Under the pieces are notes generated by a model. It was given only the letters and a program-made list of their open reading frames with translations. It had not been told where the DNA came from and searched no databases. The position numbers and the translations under genes were made by a program. A stretch of DNA of 37,140 bases from an uncultured Eubacteriales bacterium (GTDB taxonomy: Bacteria > Bacillota > Clostridia > Oscillospirales > Acutalibacteraceae), in assembly GCA_949293815.1 (NCBI GenBank), contig CASFEZ010000024.1, forward strand, positions 1-37,140, given 5' to 3'. This document shows, in pieces, positions 8,120 through 16,051 of this stretch; within the stretch, counting starts at the first letter, position 1, and each line of letters opens with the position of its first letter.

Positions 8120-9154
8120 ATGCTTTTTCAAAACGATGAGGAAGGGCGCCTGGTGTCGCCTGAGTTCAACCGGGAAAACGACAATGAAACCGAAATTTCT
8201 CTGCGTCCAAAAACATTGGAGGAATATATCGGGCAGGAGAAAATTAAAGAAAACCTGAAAGTTTATATTGATGCTGCCGTTAAACGCGGCGAAGCGCTGG
8301 ATCATGTGCTGCTCTATGGTCCGCCCGGATTGGGCAAAACCACCCTTGCCGGTGTGATTGCCAATGAAATGCATGTGCAAATTCGCGTGACCTCCGGTCC
8401 GGCGATTGAAAAACCCGGCGATCTGGCAGCGCTTTTGACCAATTTGAACGAAGGGGACATCCTTTTTATTGATGAAATCCATCGTCTGTCAAGGGCGGTT
8501 GAAGAGGTTTTGTATCCTGCCATGGAGGACTATTCGCTGGATATTATCATCGGCAAAGGTCCGTCCGCCCGTTCAATTCGTCTGGACTTGCCCCATTTTA
8601 CGCTGATTGGCGCAACCACCCGCGCCGGGCAGCTGACAGCCCCGCTGCGCGACCGGTTCGGCTGTCTGTTCCGGTTGGAGCTGTATTCTCCCGAAGAACT
8701 CGGCACCATTGTGCGCCGCAGTGCCGGTATTTTGGGCATTAATGCCGATGAGGAGGGCGCCATGGAAATTGCCTCCCGCTCCCGGGGTACGCCGCGTATT
8801 GCCAACCGCCTTTTAAAGCGGGCGCGGGATTTTGCCGAGGTCATGGGCAGCGGTGTGATTACCGAAGAAGAAGCCCGCCGGGCGCTTTCACGCATGGAAA
8901 TTGACGAATACGGGCTGGATAATATCGACCGCCTGCTTTTGATGACCATGATACGCAATTACAACGGCGGACCAGTGGGTCTGGAAACCATTGCCGCTGC
9001 CATCGGGGAAGAGGCGGTAACCATTGAGGATGTATACGAGCCATATTTGATGCAGATAGGCTTTTTGTCTCGAACCCCGCGCGGCAGAACGGTGACGCCC
9101 GCCGCCTACCGGTATTTTGATTTGCCGGTGCCGGGGCAGCAGTCCATGCTTTAA
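8120..9154 (+). CDS. ruvB: Holliday junction DNA helicase RuvB
   Basis: RuvB is the AAA+ motor that drives branch migration with RuvA. The 344-residue protein has Walker A GPPGLGKT (residues 67-74), Walker B LFIDEIH (118-121 DEIH), sensor-1 IGATTRAG, an arginine-finger segment RDRFG and the C-terminal winged-helix signature [10 protein letters not shown]. The start is set by AGAGGA overlapping the end of ruvA. With ruvC and ruvA it forms the complete RuvABC resolvasome in one transcript. A methyltransferase gene follows after about 20 bp. Confidence 0.97.
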   Translation: MLFQNDEEGRLVSPEFNRENDNETEISLRPKTLEEYIGQEKIKENLKVYIDAAVKRGEALDHVLLYGPPGLGKTTLAGVIANEMHVQIRVTSGPAIEKPGDLAALLTNLNEGDILFIDEIHRLSRAVEEVLYPAMEDYSLDIIIGKGPSARSIRLDLPHFTLIGATTRAGQLTAPLRDRFGCLFRLELYSPEELGTIVRRSAGILGINADEEGAMEIASRSRGTPRIANRLLKRARDFAEVMGSGVITEEEARRALSRMEIDEYGLDNIDRLLLMTMIRNYNGGPVGLETIAAAIGEEAVTIEDVYEPYLMQIGFLSRTPRGRTVTPAAYRYFDLPVPGQQSML

Positions 9155-9174
9155 TCTATTTTTTGAGTGATACT

Positions 9175-10041
9175 ATGAGATTTTCCGAAAACTGGACAGA
9201 TTATGAATTGATTGATTGCTCCGAAGGGGAGCGACTGGAGCGCTGGGGCGATGTTGTTCTGATACGCCCCGACCCGCAGGTGATTTGGGCAACGCCCAAA
9301 AAAGACCCCCGCTGGTATAACGCCGATGCGCGGTATTTTCGCTCGAAAACCGGCGGCGGTCACTGGGAAGTGTACCATAAAATCCCCGACAGCTGGTTCA
9401 TATCTTATCGTCAGATGCGCTTCGGCATTAAAACCATGGGGTTTAAGCATACCGGTCTGTTCCCGGAGCAGGCGGCGAACTGGGATTATATTGCCGAACT
9501 GATACGCGCGGCGGGCAGAGAGGTCAAGGTGCTGAACCTGTTCGCTTATACCGGCGCGGCAACGGTTTCGGCGCTGGCAGCCGGCGCTGCGGTGACCCAT
9601 GTGGATGCTTCAAAGGGAATGGTAGCCTGGGCAAAGGAAAACGCCGCCGCCTCGCATTTGTCCGACCGTCCGGTGCGCTGGCTGGTGGATGACTGCAAAA
9701 AATTTGTAGAACGGGAAATCCGCCGCGGCAACCACTATGACATTATTATTATGGATCCGCCCTCTTACGGCAGAGGTCCGGGCGGGGAAGTTTGGAAATT
9801 AGAGGATGAGATTTTTCCTTTGGTTGAAAAATGCACTGAAATTTTATCGGAAAAACCGCTGGCTTTTCTGGTCAATTCTTATACGGCGGGGCTTTCGCCC
9901 GCCGTGATGCAGTATATTCTTGGTGTGACCGTTGCCGAAAAATTCGGCGGTGTGGTGCGTGCTGAGGAGATAGGTCTTCCGGTGAGCGCGTCCGGCTATG
10001 TATTGCCCTGCGGCTCTACCGCTGTTTGGAGTGAAAAATGA
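9175..10041 (+). CDS. Class I SAM-dependent methyltransferase, RlmI/RlmK-like
   Basis: This 288-residue predicted methyltransferase has a Rossmann core. SAM-binding motif I is LNLFAYTGAATVSALAAGA, a short acidic motif VDASKGMVAWAKENA follows, and motif IV is IIMDPPSYGRG. The MDPPSY sequence and the LNLFAYTGA pattern are typical of the RlmI/RlmK/YccW-like enzymes that modify 23S rRNA. The N-terminal PUA domain of RlmI is absent, although the N-terminal 110 residues carry a conserved substrate-side domain. The exact target base cannot be read from sequence. ATG 9175 is preferred to TTG 9163 on codon grounds, although the ribosome site is weak. It overlaps ecfA1 by 4 bp (ATGA), indicating translational coupling. 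Confidence 0.85.
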   Translation: MRFSENWTDYELIDCSEGERLERWGDVVLIRPDPQVIWATPKKDPRWYNADARYFRSKTGGGHWEVYHKIPDSWFISYRQMRFGIKTMGFKHTGLFPEQAANWDYIAELIRAAGREVKVLNLFAYTGAATVSALAAGAAVTHVDASKGMVAWAKENAAASHLSDRPVRWLVDDCKKFVEREIRRGNHYDIIIMDPPSYGRGPGGEVWKLEDEIFPLVEKCTEILSEKPLAFLVNSYTAGLSPAVMQYILGVTVAEKFGGVVRAEEIGLPVSASGYVLPCGSTAVWSEK

Positions 10042-10901
10042 AAGCAGATTCTATGATTGAAATACAAAATATATCCTATGCCTATGAAGGGGAAGAGGAG
10101 GGGGTAAAGCTCGCGCCGGTTATCCGTGATTTTTCACTGGATATCAAACGGGGGGAGTTTTTGGCAATCCTGGGACATAACGGTTCCGGAAAATCCACCC
10201 TTACGCGCCTTTGCAACGCCATGGCGGTTCCCGACAGCGGTAAAGTCTTTGTTGAAGGGATGGATACCGCCGACCCGGCGCTGGAATATGATATCCGTGA
10301 AAAGGTCGGCGTGGTGATGCAGAATCCGGATAACCAGATTGTTGCCACCATTGTGGAAGAGGATGTGGCGTTCGGTCCGGAAAACCTTGGGGTAGAGCCG
10401 GCAGAGATTCGCAGACGGGTGGACGATGCACTGAAGCGTGTCGGGATGTATGAATACCGCAGCCAGGAGCCGCATAAATTGTCCGGAGGACAAAAACAGC
10501 GGGTCGCCATCGCCGGGGTTATTGCCATGCGGACCGACTGCATTATTCTGGATGAGCCCACCGCTATGCTTGACCCGCAGGGTCGGCAGGAAGTAATGAA
10601 AACCATCAAAGAGCTGAACCGTGATATGGGGATCACCGTTGTGCTGATTACCCATTATATGGACGAAGCGGTGCAGGCTGACCGGGTTGCGGTAATGGAC
10701 GAGGGGCGCCTTGTGCTGCTCGGTACGCCGCAGGAGGTGTTCTCTCATCGGCAGGAGCTTTATCGATGTGGATTGGACATTCCCCAAAGTGCCAAATTGA
10801 CCGATCGGCTTCGGCAGATGGGCATCCCGCTTTCGGGCAGCATTCTGACTCCCGCCGATTTTATTTCCGCCTTTCGCGCATATGAGGAGGGCAGAAGATG
10901 A
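10038..10901 (+). CDS. ecfA1: ECF transporter ATPase A1
   Basis: This is the first ATPase of the energy-coupling factor transporter core, which powers vitamin and trace-nutrient uptake. The 287-residue protein carries Walker A GHNGSGKST, a Q-loop at VVMQNPDNQIVATIVEEDVAFG, the ABC signature LSGGQKQRVAIAGV, Walker B CIILDEPTAMLDP and the switch histidine in LITHYMDEA. The QNPDNQ Q-loop and the VAFGPENLG sequence are hallmarks of CbiO/EcfA proteins. It is followed by ecfA2 and ecfT with 4-bp overlaps. No substrate-binding S component is encoded in the window, so this is a group II module shared by S proteins encoded elsewhere. Confidence 0.96.
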   Translation: MKADSMIEIQNISYAYEGEEEGVKLAPVIRDFSLDIKRGEFLAILGHNGSGKSTLTRLCNAMAVPDSGKVFVEGMDTADPALEYDIREKVGVVMQNPDNQIVATIVEEDVAFGPENLGVEPAEIRRRVDDALKRVGMYEYRSQEPHKLSGGQKQRVAIAGVIAMRTDCIILDEPTAMLDPQGRQEVMKTIKELNRDMGITVVLITHYMDEAVQADRVAVMDEGRLVLLGTPQEVFSHRQELYRCGLDIPQSAKLTDRLRQMGIPLSGSILTPADFISAFRAYEEGRR

Positions 10902-11761
10902 GTTTGGTTGAAGTCAAAGATTTGGTCTATATTTATGGGCAAAACACGCCCTTTTGCACCACTGCGCTGGATCATATGTTTTTACAGATAGAAAAAGGCG
11001 GTATCAAAGCTGTTATCGGTCACACCGGCAGCGGCAAAAGCACCCTGATTCAGCACTTAAATGCGCTTTTACAGCCAACCTCCGGTCAGGTTCTGTTCGA
11101 CGGGCAGGATGTGAACGCCTCGAAAGAGATTTCCTATCGCATTCGCTTCCGGGTGGGGCTTTGCTTCCAGTACCCGGAATATCAATTGTTTGAAAGTACC
11201 GTCTACAAAGACATCGCCTTTGGTCCCACCAATATGGGACTGAGCGAAGCCGAAATTGATGCAGCCGTGCGCAAGGCGGCGGCGTATGTGGGGATTTCTC
11301 CGGATTTATTCGAGCAATCGCCCTTTGATTTATCCGGCGGGCAGAAGCGGCGTATCGCCATTGCCGGCGTGATGGCAATGGAACCGGATTTATTGATTTT
11401 GGATGAGCCGACCGCCGGTCTTGACCCCCGCGGTCGTGCGCAGATTTTGCAAATGATTCGGGATTATAAAGATAAATCGGGAAAAACCGTTCTGCTGGTT
11501 TCGCACAGTATGGACGATGTTGCCGAAACCGCCGATGAGGTGATTGTGGTAAGCGAGGGAAAAATCGCCATGCAGGGGAGTGTGCGCGATATTTTTTCCC
11601 GCAGCGAGGAACTGATGCATATGGGGCTGACCGTCCCCGAATGCGCCCGTATTATGAATGACCTGCGCGAGGCGGGCTACTGCCTGCCCGCCGGTATTTT
11701 TACCGTAGAAGAGGCGGCTGCCGCCCTGCGGGACTATCTGAGGGGAGGCGGTGCCGTATGA
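10898..11761 (+). CDS. ecfA2: ECF transporter ATPase A2
   Basis: This is the second, non-identical ATPase of the ECF module, 287 residues. It has Walker A GHTGSGKST, Q-loop FQYPEYQLFESTVYKDIAFGP, signature LSGGQKRRIAIAGVM, Walker B LLILDEPTAGLDPRG and SHSMDDVAE at the switch region. The FQYPEYQLFE form distinguishes EcfA2 from EcfA1. It is expected to form a heterodimer with EcfA1 and to couple to EcfT through the Q-helix region. The start ATG overlaps the ecfA1 stop and has GGAGGG upstream. Confidence 0.96.
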   Translation: MSLVEVKDLVYIYGQNTPFCTTALDHMFLQIEKGGIKAVIGHTGSGKSTLIQHLNALLQPTSGQVLFDGQDVNASKEISYRIRFRVGLCFQYPEYQLFESTVYKDIAFGPTNMGLSEAEIDAAVRKAAAYVGISPDLFEQSPFDLSGGQKRRIAIAGVMAMEPDLLILDEPTAGLDPRGRAQILQMIRDYKDKSGKTVLLVSHSMDDVAETADEVIVVSEGKIAMQGSVRDIFSRSEELMHMGLTVPECARIMNDLREAGYCLPAGIFTVEEAAAALRDYLRGGGAV

Positions 11762-12573
11762 TAAAGGATATTACCATCGGTCAGTATTTCCCGGGAAAAT
11801 CCTTTATTCACCGTCTGGATGCCCGAACCAAACTGATTCTGGTATTGGCGCTTTTGGTGATTATCTTTCTCTGCCAAAACTTTTTTTCGCTGGCACTGAT
11901 TTTTGTGTTCTCCCTGTTTTGCGTTCTGCTTTCCCGTATCCCCTTAAAAACCATGATGAAAGGCTTAAAGGCCATTGTCTTTGTGGTGATATTAACGGCG
12001 ATTTTGCAGATATTTTATAATGAGAGTGGGGATATTCTCTGGCAGTGGCGCGCCGTAAAAATCACCACCGGCGGCGTCAGCATGGCCATTTTTATTGCAG
12101 TGCGCATTGTCTGCCTGATTTTTATCAGCTCTCTTTTGACCTATACTACCTCGCCGACGCTATTAACGGACGGCATTGAGCGGCTTTTGAAGCCGCTTCG
12201 GCTGATTCATATTGAACCGCATACATTGGCGATGATGATGACCATTGCCCTGCGGTTTATCCCGACGCTGATAGAAGAGGTGGATCATATCATGTCTGCC
12301 CAAAAGGCACGGGGCGCGGATATGGAAACCGGCAATGTGATAAAGCGCGCAAAAGCCCTGATTCCAATCTTGATCCCGTTGTTCGTCAACTCTTTTCGGC
12401 GTGCCTATGATTTGGCATATGCCATGGAATGCCGCTGCTATCGGGGCGGCGACGGCAGAACCAGAATGCGGGTTATGAAATTCTCCTGGCGCGATGGCGT
12501 GGCGTTTGTGATATCCGCCGCCCTTTTGGCGGGGGTTATCCTGTTGAATCATTTCTTTGAGGCGGTTTTATGA
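11758..12573 (+). CDS. ecfT: ECF transporter transmembrane protein EcfT
   Basis: This 271-residue integral membrane protein links the two ATPases to interchangeable S components. It opens with the conserved TIGQYFPGKSFIHRLDARTK, has several hydrophobic segments (for example LILVLALLVIIFLCQNFF), and ends in another membrane helix. The two cytoplasmic coupling helices carry ARG-type signatures: AQKARGAD, and AMECRCYRGGDGRT, in which the second Ala-Arg-Gly has become Cys-Arg-Cys-Tyr-Arg-Gly. It overlaps ecfA2 and truA by 4 bp each, so the ecfA1-ecfA2-ecfT-truA order known from many Firmicutes is intact. Confidence 0.95.
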   Translation: MIKDITIGQYFPGKSFIHRLDARTKLILVLALLVIIFLCQNFFSLALIFVFSLFCVLLSRIPLKTMMKGLKAIVFVVILTAILQIFYNESGDILWQWRAVKITTGGVSMAIFIAVRIVCLIFISSLLTYTTSPTLLTDGIERLLKPLRLIHIEPHTLAMMMTIALRFIPTLIEEVDHIMSAQKARGADMETGNVIKRAKALIPILIPLFVNSFRRAYDLAYAMECRCYRGGDGRTRMRVMKFSWRDGVAFVISAALLAGVILLNHFFEAVL

Positions 12574-13307
12574 GCCGGAATATTCTTTTAACCCTTGCTT
12601 TTGATGGTACGGCGTACCATGGCTGGCAGCTGCAGCAGAATGCCGATACCGTGCAGGCGCGGGTGAACGCTGCGCTGTCTTCAGTATTAAATGAGCCGGT
12701 CAATGTCAGCGGGTGCAGCCGTACGGATACTGGCGTACATGCCGAGATGTTCTGCTGCAATTTTCATACAGAGAAGGCGATACCTGCCGAAAAACTGGTG
12801 CCTGCGCTCAACTTTTATCTGCCGCAGGATATTGCCGTTTATTCAGCTGAGGAAAAAGAAGCGGATTTTCATGCTCGGTTTTCCTGCAAGAAAAAGGAGT
12901 ATGTGTACCGCATCTGCAATACACCTCAGCGCGACCCGTTCTGGCGGAATCGGGCGCTGCTTTATCGGTATCCTTTGGATGAAGAGCTGTTGGCGCAGGA
13001 AGCGCAGGACTTTTTGGGTACCCACGATTTTTCTGCCTTTTGCAGCAGCGGTTCAGCGGTTCAGAATAAAGTCCGTACGGTGGAGGCGGTATCGGTGACG
13101 CGGGAGGGCAATCTATTGCTGTTTCGTGTCAGCGCTGATGGTTTCCTCTATAATATGGTGCGCATTATGGTCGGCACGCTGCTCGCTGTTTCTGAAAACA
13201 AAATTGAGCGAGGTTCGATTCCGGCGATTTTAGCCGGTCAGAATCGCTTATTGGCCGGCGCAACCGCACCGCCCCAGGGGTTATATCTGAGCAAAGTGTT
13301 TTATTGA
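12570..13307 (+). CDS. truA: tRNA pseudouridine(38-40) synthase TruA
   Basis: TruA converts U38-U40 in the anticodon stem-loop of many tRNAs to pseudouridine. The 245-residue protein starts with the family's ILLTLAFDGTAYHGWQLQ and has the catalytic aspartate Asp53 in GCSRTDTGVHA. It also contains the conserved RFSCKKKEYVYRI and FLYNMVRIMVGTLL segments. It is translationally coupled to ecfT by a 4-bp overlap. Confidence 0.96.
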   Translation: MSRNILLTLAFDGTAYHGWQLQQNADTVQARVNAALSSVLNEPVNVSGCSRTDTGVHAEMFCCNFHTEKAIPAEKLVPALNFYLPQDIAVYSAEEKEADFHARFSCKKKEYVYRICNTPQRDPFWRNRALLYRYPLDEELLAQEAQDFLGTHDFSAFCSSGSAVQNKVRTVEAVSVTREGNLLLFRVSADGFLYNMVRIMVGTLLAVSENKIERGSIPAILAGQNRLLAGATAPPQGLYLSKVFY

Positions 13308-13322
13308 AAAGGAGGCATAGCC

Positions 13323-14621
13323 GTGGATGATTTTGAGGTGTTGGACGGAGGTAAAAACCATTCATCCATACAAAGACAAAAGAAAGTACTGTCTGTTCTG
13401 CGTGTTTTGATGATTGTGCTGATTTTTCTTTTGGTTCTGTTTATTTTTGCGCGGCTGTTGTCCAACAATGGCGAATCGCAGGAATTGACGGCGGCAGGCG
13501 GTAATTATATCTACGAAATCAGCGGCGATGCGGTGCTGGATATGCAAAGCTGCAACGGCGGTCTGGCTATTTTAACATCGAACGCCGTGATATATGTCAA
13601 TCGCTCCGGCTCCGCTGCATATTATAATGCACATACTTATTCCTCTCCTGCCATTTGCGTTTCCGGCGACCGTGTTCTGCTTTACGACCGCGGGGGTACG
13701 GCTTACCGCATTGAAAACGAGGGCGGAACCCTGCTTGAATCCAAAACGGAACAGCCGATTATCACGGCGGCTTTCGGCGCAAAAGGCAATTATGCGCTGG
13801 CTGTTAAAAGCGATACGGCTCAGTCTTCGCTTTTGGTTTATAATCGAAAATATGAATTGACCTTTCAGTGGCAGTGCGCATCGGAATATATTATCGGGGT
13901 GGATCTGTCCCCAAACGGCAAAAGCGCTGCCGCCGCTGTGATGAGCGCGTCTAACGCAGCGCTGTACTCCCGGGTGCATTTGTTTGATTTAAGCGCCGAT
14001 TCTGCACTGGCAAGCTATGATTTTGAAGATGCGCTGTTTTCGGTGCAGTATGTGTCCAATTCCCGGGTCGCGGTTTTGGGGGAAAGTGTTTTAAGCTATG
14101 TTACCGAAACCGAACGAACCGATGCGCTTACCTATTCGTCTGTATCCAACCGCCGGTTTTCCCTGGATGCCGCCAGTGGGCAGGCAACTATTCTTTTGGC
14201 AAAATACGGCAACGATTCTTCAGGGGAACTGACTTCTTTTAATGCTGCCGGAGAAGCGGAGCTGACGCTGAATCTGAGCGAAGCGGTTACCTGGCTCAGC
14301 GCTACCTCCCGGTATGTTGCCATCGCGTTGGACGGTCGTGTGGAAATTTATAATATGGACGGCAAAATGGTAGGTTCCGTTGTATCGGATGAAGCTGCCG
14401 AGCGCATTTTAATTGACGGAACCAGTATTTATATTTTATCCGCAAACGGTATTTCCGTTTACGGCGTAACGGCGCATATTACAATAGAGACAACCGTGCC
14501 CGAAAATACGACCGTGCGGTCAGATCCATCGGCTTCCGATGCAGCCGTTTCGACAACCGCGCCGCCGCCTATTGCCGCATTTACCGAGGAAGGCACAACC
14601 ATTACACCGGCGGAGGGATAA
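13323..14621 (+). CDS. Membrane-anchored DUF5711-like beta-propeller protein
   Basis: This 432-residue protein of unknown function has a GTG start. It is supported by AAAAGGAGG (13307-13315) seven bases upstream. A short cytoplasmic tail rich in basic residues is followed by one transmembrane helix (about residues 23-46, VLSVLRVLMIVLIFLLVLFIF). The large extracellular part consists of repeated short beta-strand units, such as GDAVLDMQSCNGGLAILTSN and YVAIALDGRVEIYNMDGK, as in a WD40/PQQ-like propeller. It ends in a Thr/Pro/Ser-rich tail. The organisation matches the DUF5711 family of Clostridia, an assignment made from pattern memory. It sits between truA and cvpA, with cvpA beginning 1 bp after its stop, suggesting an envelope role. 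Confidence 0.8.
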   Translation: MDDFEVLDGGKNHSSIQRQKKVLSVLRVLMIVLIFLLVLFIFARLLSNNGESQELTAAGGNYIYEISGDAVLDMQSCNGGLAILTSNAVIYVNRSGSAAYYNAHTYSSPAICVSGDRVLLYDRGGTAYRIENEGGTLLESKTEQPIITAAFGAKGNYALAVKSDTAQSSLLVYNRKYELTFQWQCASEYIIGVDLSPNGKSAAAAVMSASNAALYSRVHLFDLSADSALASYDFEDALFSVQYVSNSRVAVLGESVLSYVTETERTDALTYSSVSNRRFSLDAASGQATILLAKYGNDSSGELTSFNAAGEAELTLNLSEAVTWLSATSRYVAIALDGRVEIYNMDGKMVGSVVSDEAAERILIDGTSIYILSANGISVYGVTAHITIETTVPENTTVRSDPSASDAAVSTTAPPPIAAFTEEGTTITPAEG

Positions 14622-14622
14622 T

Positions 14623-15297
14623 ATGCAATACCTTGTTGACATCATTTTTGTTGTTTTGGGCATGATTTTTATCATAAGAGCCGCCCAAAAAGGTTTTGTT
14701 GCGTCTGCTTTGAATTTTGCGTTTTCCTTGTTGGGAACGGCTGTTGCATGGGCTTTTGCAGCCGCCTTTTGCGAACAGATTTATGTTCGGTTCTTTCAGC
14801 CGGCGCTGCTGTCTTACCTGAATGACACTTTTTTGGTCAATCTGGAAGGTCATATGCAGAGCGATTGGAATGCACTGCTGTCAGCCGTTCCAGAATCGCT
14901 GCTGTCATTGGCGGAGCAAATCGGCATTACGCCGTCCCTGTCCTCGCTGGAGCTGTCCGGTTTGGTTACCGCAGAACAGCTGGAAAGTATTTTTTTCGGA
15001 CCGATAGCGGTCTTTGTTGTCAAATGTGCGCTGTTTATTGCTTTATCTGTTGTGCTGGGGCTGGTTTTGCGGCTGGTCGCGCGGCTGATTAACCGAGCCG
15101 TCAAGCGCTCGTTCCTGCAAGGCTTAAATACCGCATTGGGGGCGCTGTTCGGTGCGTTGCAGGCGGTTCTGGTCCTCTTCATCGCGGCGCTCTGTCTGAC
15201 GGCGGTTGCCTGTGCGGCGCCGGAATCTGCTTTCGCGACTGCGATTTCCGATTCAAAAATTTGCAGTTTAGCAGTAGAAATTTTACACATGATATGA
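14623..15297 (+). CDS. CvpA family membrane protein
   Basis: This 224-residue multi-pass membrane protein is of the colicin V production (CvpA) family. The start MQYLVDIIFVVLGMIFIIRAAQKGFVAS is typical: an N-terminal helix containing an Asp, then a Lys/Gly-containing turn. Further helices lie around residues 38-55, 128-150 and 170-195 (ALGALFGALQAVLVLFIAALCL). CvpA proteins are linked to envelope homeostasis in bacteria, but their biochemical role is not established. The frame is open further upstream inside the preceding gene. ATG 14623 is chosen because GGAGGG (14612-14617) precedes it and the family sequence begins there. Confidence 0.87.
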   Translation: MQYLVDIIFVVLGMIFIIRAAQKGFVASALNFAFSLLGTAVAWAFAAAFCEQIYVRFFQPALLSYLNDTFLVNLEGHMQSDWNALLSAVPESLLSLAEQIGITPSLSSLELSGLVTAEQLESIFFGPIAVFVVKCALFIALSVVLGLVLRLVARLINRAVKRSFLQGLNTALGALFGALQAVLVLFIAALCLTAVACAAPESAFATAISDSKICSLAVEILHMI

Positions 15298-15339
15298 TAT
15301 ACTGTTTTCAATATTCGTTTGGTTTGGGAGATTGGTGTT

Positions 15340-16029
15340 ATGAAAGAAGAAAAGAAGAAGTTTTATTTGTTTGAAAATGTTTGGACGATACCGAACCTGC
15401 TTTCTTTGATTCGGATTTTACTCATACCTGTTTTCGCGGTATTATTTTATCGCGATAATTTAATAGGCGCGGTTATTTGTTTGGCTATTTCCGGTCTTTC
15501 CGATTTTTTTGATGGAAAAATTGCCCGTCGTTTTAACCAAATCAGCGAATTGGGGAAAATTCTGGATCCCGTGGCAGATAAACTGACGCAAATAACCATT
15601 GCCATTGTCCTCTTTTTGAAAATGCACGCGGCTGAGGATGAGTTGATTCGTGCGTTCAGCTGGGTGTTTCTTGTCTTTGTTGCCAAGGAACTGCTTATGG
15701 TGTGTTTCGGCGGCATTATGATTTTAATGGGCATCCGCCCCGGCGCGGCAGAAATTTACGGCAAGGTCGCCACCTTTGTTTTTTACGCGGTGATGATTAT
15801 TGTTGTCTGCTTTGGTCCGGAGGTCGGCGCTTTTTCGGCAATCGACCCTTCGCTGGTGCTGCCGGATTGGGTAATGATTGTACTGGTTGTCATATCCGCC
15901 ATTCTTACGTTGGTTGCGCTGGCAAGTTATATTCCCGGTGTGTATTCTCAGCTAAAAGAACGGCACGAGGGAATCAAAAACGGTACCTGGGACAGAAAGA
16001 AGAATCAATTTATTGACACAAAAAAATAA
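15340..16029 (+). CDS. pgsA: CDP-diacylglycerol--glycerol-3-phosphate phosphatidyltransferase
   Basis: PgsA makes phosphatidylglycerol phosphate from CDP-diacylglycerol and glycerol-3-phosphate at the cytoplasmic membrane. The 229-residue protein contains the full CDP-alcohol phosphotransferase signature, with Asp55, Asp58-Gly59, Ala62-Arg63, Gly72, Asp76 and Asp80 (SDFFDGKIARR ... LGKILDPVADK). It also has the N-terminal WTIPNLLSLIRILLIPVF helix usual for PgsA and several further membrane helices. ATG 15340 with GGGAG upstream is favoured over a TTG at 15319. The C-terminal tail is charged and somewhat longer than in typical PgsA. Confidence 0.93.
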   Translation: MKEEKKKFYLFENVWTIPNLLSLIRILLIPVFAVLFYRDNLIGAVICLAISGLSDFFDGKIARRFNQISELGKILDPVADKLTQITIAIVLFLKMHAAEDELIRAFSWVFLVFVAKELLMVCFGGIMILMGIRPGAAEIYGKVATFVFYAVMIIVVCFGPEVGAFSAIDPSLVLPDWVMIVLVVISAILTLVALASYIPGVYSQLKERHEGIKNGTWDRKKNQFIDTKK

Positions 16030-16051
16030 ACATCAGGAGATACTTGCATAA

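Noticed and set aside
10038-12573. A dedicated vitamin transporter with its own S component
   Set aside because: Only the two ATPases and EcfT are present. No small EcfS-type membrane protein is encoded beside them, so the substrate cannot be named.
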